A stretch of 6,977 bases of DNA from CAZTKP01 sp964614215 (GTDB taxonomy: Bacteria; UBP6; UBA1177), in NCBI GenBank assembly GCA_964614215.1, contig CAZTKP010000140.1:1-6977 (forward strand), in the 5' to 3' direction. Under the pieces are notes generated by a model. That model was not told the DNA's origin. It saw only the letters and a program-made list of their open reading frames with translations, and made no database searches. Shown here piece after piece: positions 6,017 to 6,977 of the stretch. Position numbers and translations under genes: made by a program. The stretch's first letter is position 1. Every line of letters begins with the position of its first letter.

Positions 6017-6977
6017 ATGAAGAAGGTTCTATTCCTAATTGCTATCATGCTTTTCTTTGCGGGATGCGGAGAGGATTCAAAAAAGACTGAGGATGGAGAT
6101 TCAGATCAGACTCAGCAGAACGACAATGAAGTGACTGATGATGCGGACACAGGAAACACAGGAGATACAGGCAATAGTGGAAACACTGGCGATACGGGTG
6201 ACACTGGCGATACAGGTGACACTGGCGATACAGGTGACACTGGGAACACAGGTGATACCGGCAACACTGGTGATACTGGAAATACCGGCAATACAGGTGA
6301 CGAAGATGTTTCAGAAATTCCTGATGAAGACACTGCTGTTGTTAAAGAGTACGTTGCGGGTTTTGAAGTTGCCACAGAAGCTGCTTTCCGCTCAATTCCT
6401 GCCGAAAAGATAAACGCTGCAAAGGAAAAACTTCATATCGCCTACTTCCATTCTTCTCACGGCAGTCGCGTGATAACTGGAATGGAAGGACTTAAAAACT
6501 ATAAAGAAGGTGATGATACTCTTTACGATTTTTCGACCAATGGAACTCCTGTTGAAGGTAAAATGGATATTTATGATGACTACCGGGGAGGAAACGACCT
6601 GAGCGTTAAGGAAGTTATTGAAGGAAACGGTCACACCCAGTGGTATAATGAAACTGTGACCTTTCTCAAAGATGATTCAAACAGTGACATAAACGTTCTC
6701 ATGTGGTCATGGTGTGATCCTGCAGGACACGATCATCAGAAGTATCTTGACGACATGGAACAGTTGATAACAGATTATCCCGATATCACCTTTGTATTTA
6801 TGACCGGACATCCTAATGGCGATGGTGAAAGTGAATCAGCCACAAGTGCCTATCAGGCTCATAAACTTATCCGTACCCACTGTGAAAAGAACAACAGATT
6901 CCTAATTGATTACTGGGATATTGAAACTCACGGAATGGATGGAACGCTCTATCTCAATGCAAATGATAACGGTGTAA
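6017..6977 (+). CDS. lipoprotein with Thr-Gly-Asp repeat linker and SGNH-hydrolase-like domain, 3' partial
   Basis: The frame is open from the ATG at 6017 to the right edge: 320 complete codons with no stop. GGAGG (6006-6010) lies 6 bases upstream. Residues 1-16 are a lipoprotein signal peptide ending F-A-G before Cys17. An acidic spacer (18-43) contains GDSD and NDNE, followed by 17 tandem (D/N)-(T/S)-G triplets (44-94) and a closing EIPDED. The folded part begins near residue 138. Its motifs are I-A-Y-F-H-S-S-H-G-S-R (141-151), W-S-W-C (230-233), V-F-M-T-G-H (260-265), a D-Y-W-D-I-E segment (298-303) and A-N-D-N (315-318). Such an order of conserved blocks recalls SGNH/GDSL-type esterase relatives seen in secreted proteins. 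The Ser in H-G-S and the His in T-G-H are candidate active-site residues. Substrate is unknown. It is probably anchored in the outer membrane with the enzyme domain held off by the linker. Confidence 0.88.
   Translation, partial: MKKVLFLIAIMLFFAGCGEDSKKTEDGDSDQTQQNDNEVTDDADTGNTGDTGNSGNTGDTGDTGDTGDTGDTGDTGNTGDTGNTGDTGNTGNTGDEDVSEIPDEDTAVVKEYVAGFEVATEAAFRSIPAEKINAAKEKLHIAYFHSSHGSRVITGMEGLKNYKEGDDTLYDFSTNGTPVEGKMDIYDDYRGGNDLSVKEVIEGNGHTQWYNETVTFLKDDSNSDINVLMWSWCDPAGHDHQKYLDDMEQLITDYPDITFVFMTGHPNGDGESESATSAYQAHKLIRTHCEKNNRFLIDYWDIETHGMDGTLYLNANDNGV
6146..6298 (+). repeat. 17 tandem 9-bp units encoding (Asp/Asn)-(Thr/Ser)-Gly
   Basis: The tract is 153 bp long and lies inside the lipoprotein gene. 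Each unit encodes D/N-T-G, with a single N-S-G at the fourth unit. The centre (6191-6232) is an almost uniform run of D-T-G, including adjacent identical 18-bp copies of GACACTGGCGATACAGGT (6200-6235), while the flanks alternate Asp and Asn with varied third bases. The uniform core suggests recent expansion; the flanks are older. Unit gain or loss stays in frame. On the opposite strand it makes an apparent Pro-Val-Ser-Pro frame that is only a shadow. Confidence 0.95.

Noticed and set aside
6146..6298. CRISPR-like or minisatellite array outside a gene
   Set aside because: The units are contiguous, have no spacers and keep the lipoprotein frame throughout.
6112..6375. Minus-strand Pro-Val-Ser-Pro repeat protein
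   Set aside because: It is the antisense shadow of the Thr-Gly-Asp repeat in the lipoprotein gene, with no start signal of its own.
6138..6413. Plus-strand out-of-frame repeat reading frame
   Set aside because: It is a frame-shifted shadow of the same repeat; the lipoprotein frame from 6017 has a signal peptide, a ribosome site and a folded domain.

Overview
This is an AT-rich bacterial window with no rRNA, tRNA, CRISPR array or transposase visible. Two long lipoproteins share a low-complexity acidic linker, and a third protein carries an AgmX/PglI-type (TonB-C-like) C-terminal domain. That combination is most familiar from Myxococcota and related former Deltaproteobacteria. This placement is an inference from protein style, not from a marker gene. 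A block of exactly 100 N (4921-5020) marks it as a draft scaffold, so adjacency across that block is not proven.

Layout. (1) 2-718 (+): the C-terminal end of an envelope-type protein, running off the left edge, with two tandem TonB-C/AgmX-like modules. (2) 1406-720 (-): a two-gene HEPN/MNT toxin-antitoxin-like operon. An HI0074-type HEPN protein with an intact RX4HXY motif is followed with zero spacing by a 97-residue minimal nucleotidyltransferase. (3) 1407-1583: a divergent intergenic region with a perfect 8-bp inverted repeat (1442-1464) that may be an operator. (4) 1584-4622 (+): a 1012-residue lipoprotein with an Ig-like and propeller-like appearance and no recognised function. (5) 4920-4627 (-): the C-terminal part of a pyrimidine-dimer DNA glycosylase (Pyr_excise family), cut by the gap. 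(6) 5032-5899 (+): a small winged-helix regulator overlapping by 11 bp a 176-residue nucleotidyltransferase-like protein, an AbiE-like arrangement. (7) 6017-6977 (+): the N-terminal 320 residues of a second lipoprotein, with a 17-unit (Asp/Asn)-Thr-Gly tract and an SGNH-hydrolase-like domain, open at the right edge.

How the parts relate. Two separate nucleotidyltransferase-based gene pairs and a UV-damage repair gene are interspersed with surface lipoprotein genes, as in an accessory or mixed chromosomal region. The two lipoproteins appear to share a secretion leader and spacer design but carry different outer domains. The convergent gene pairs meet with only 1 and 4 bases between stop codons. 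No wholly new system is demonstrable here. The winged-helix/nucleotidyltransferase pair and the uncharacterised 1012-residue lipoprotein are the least explained parts.
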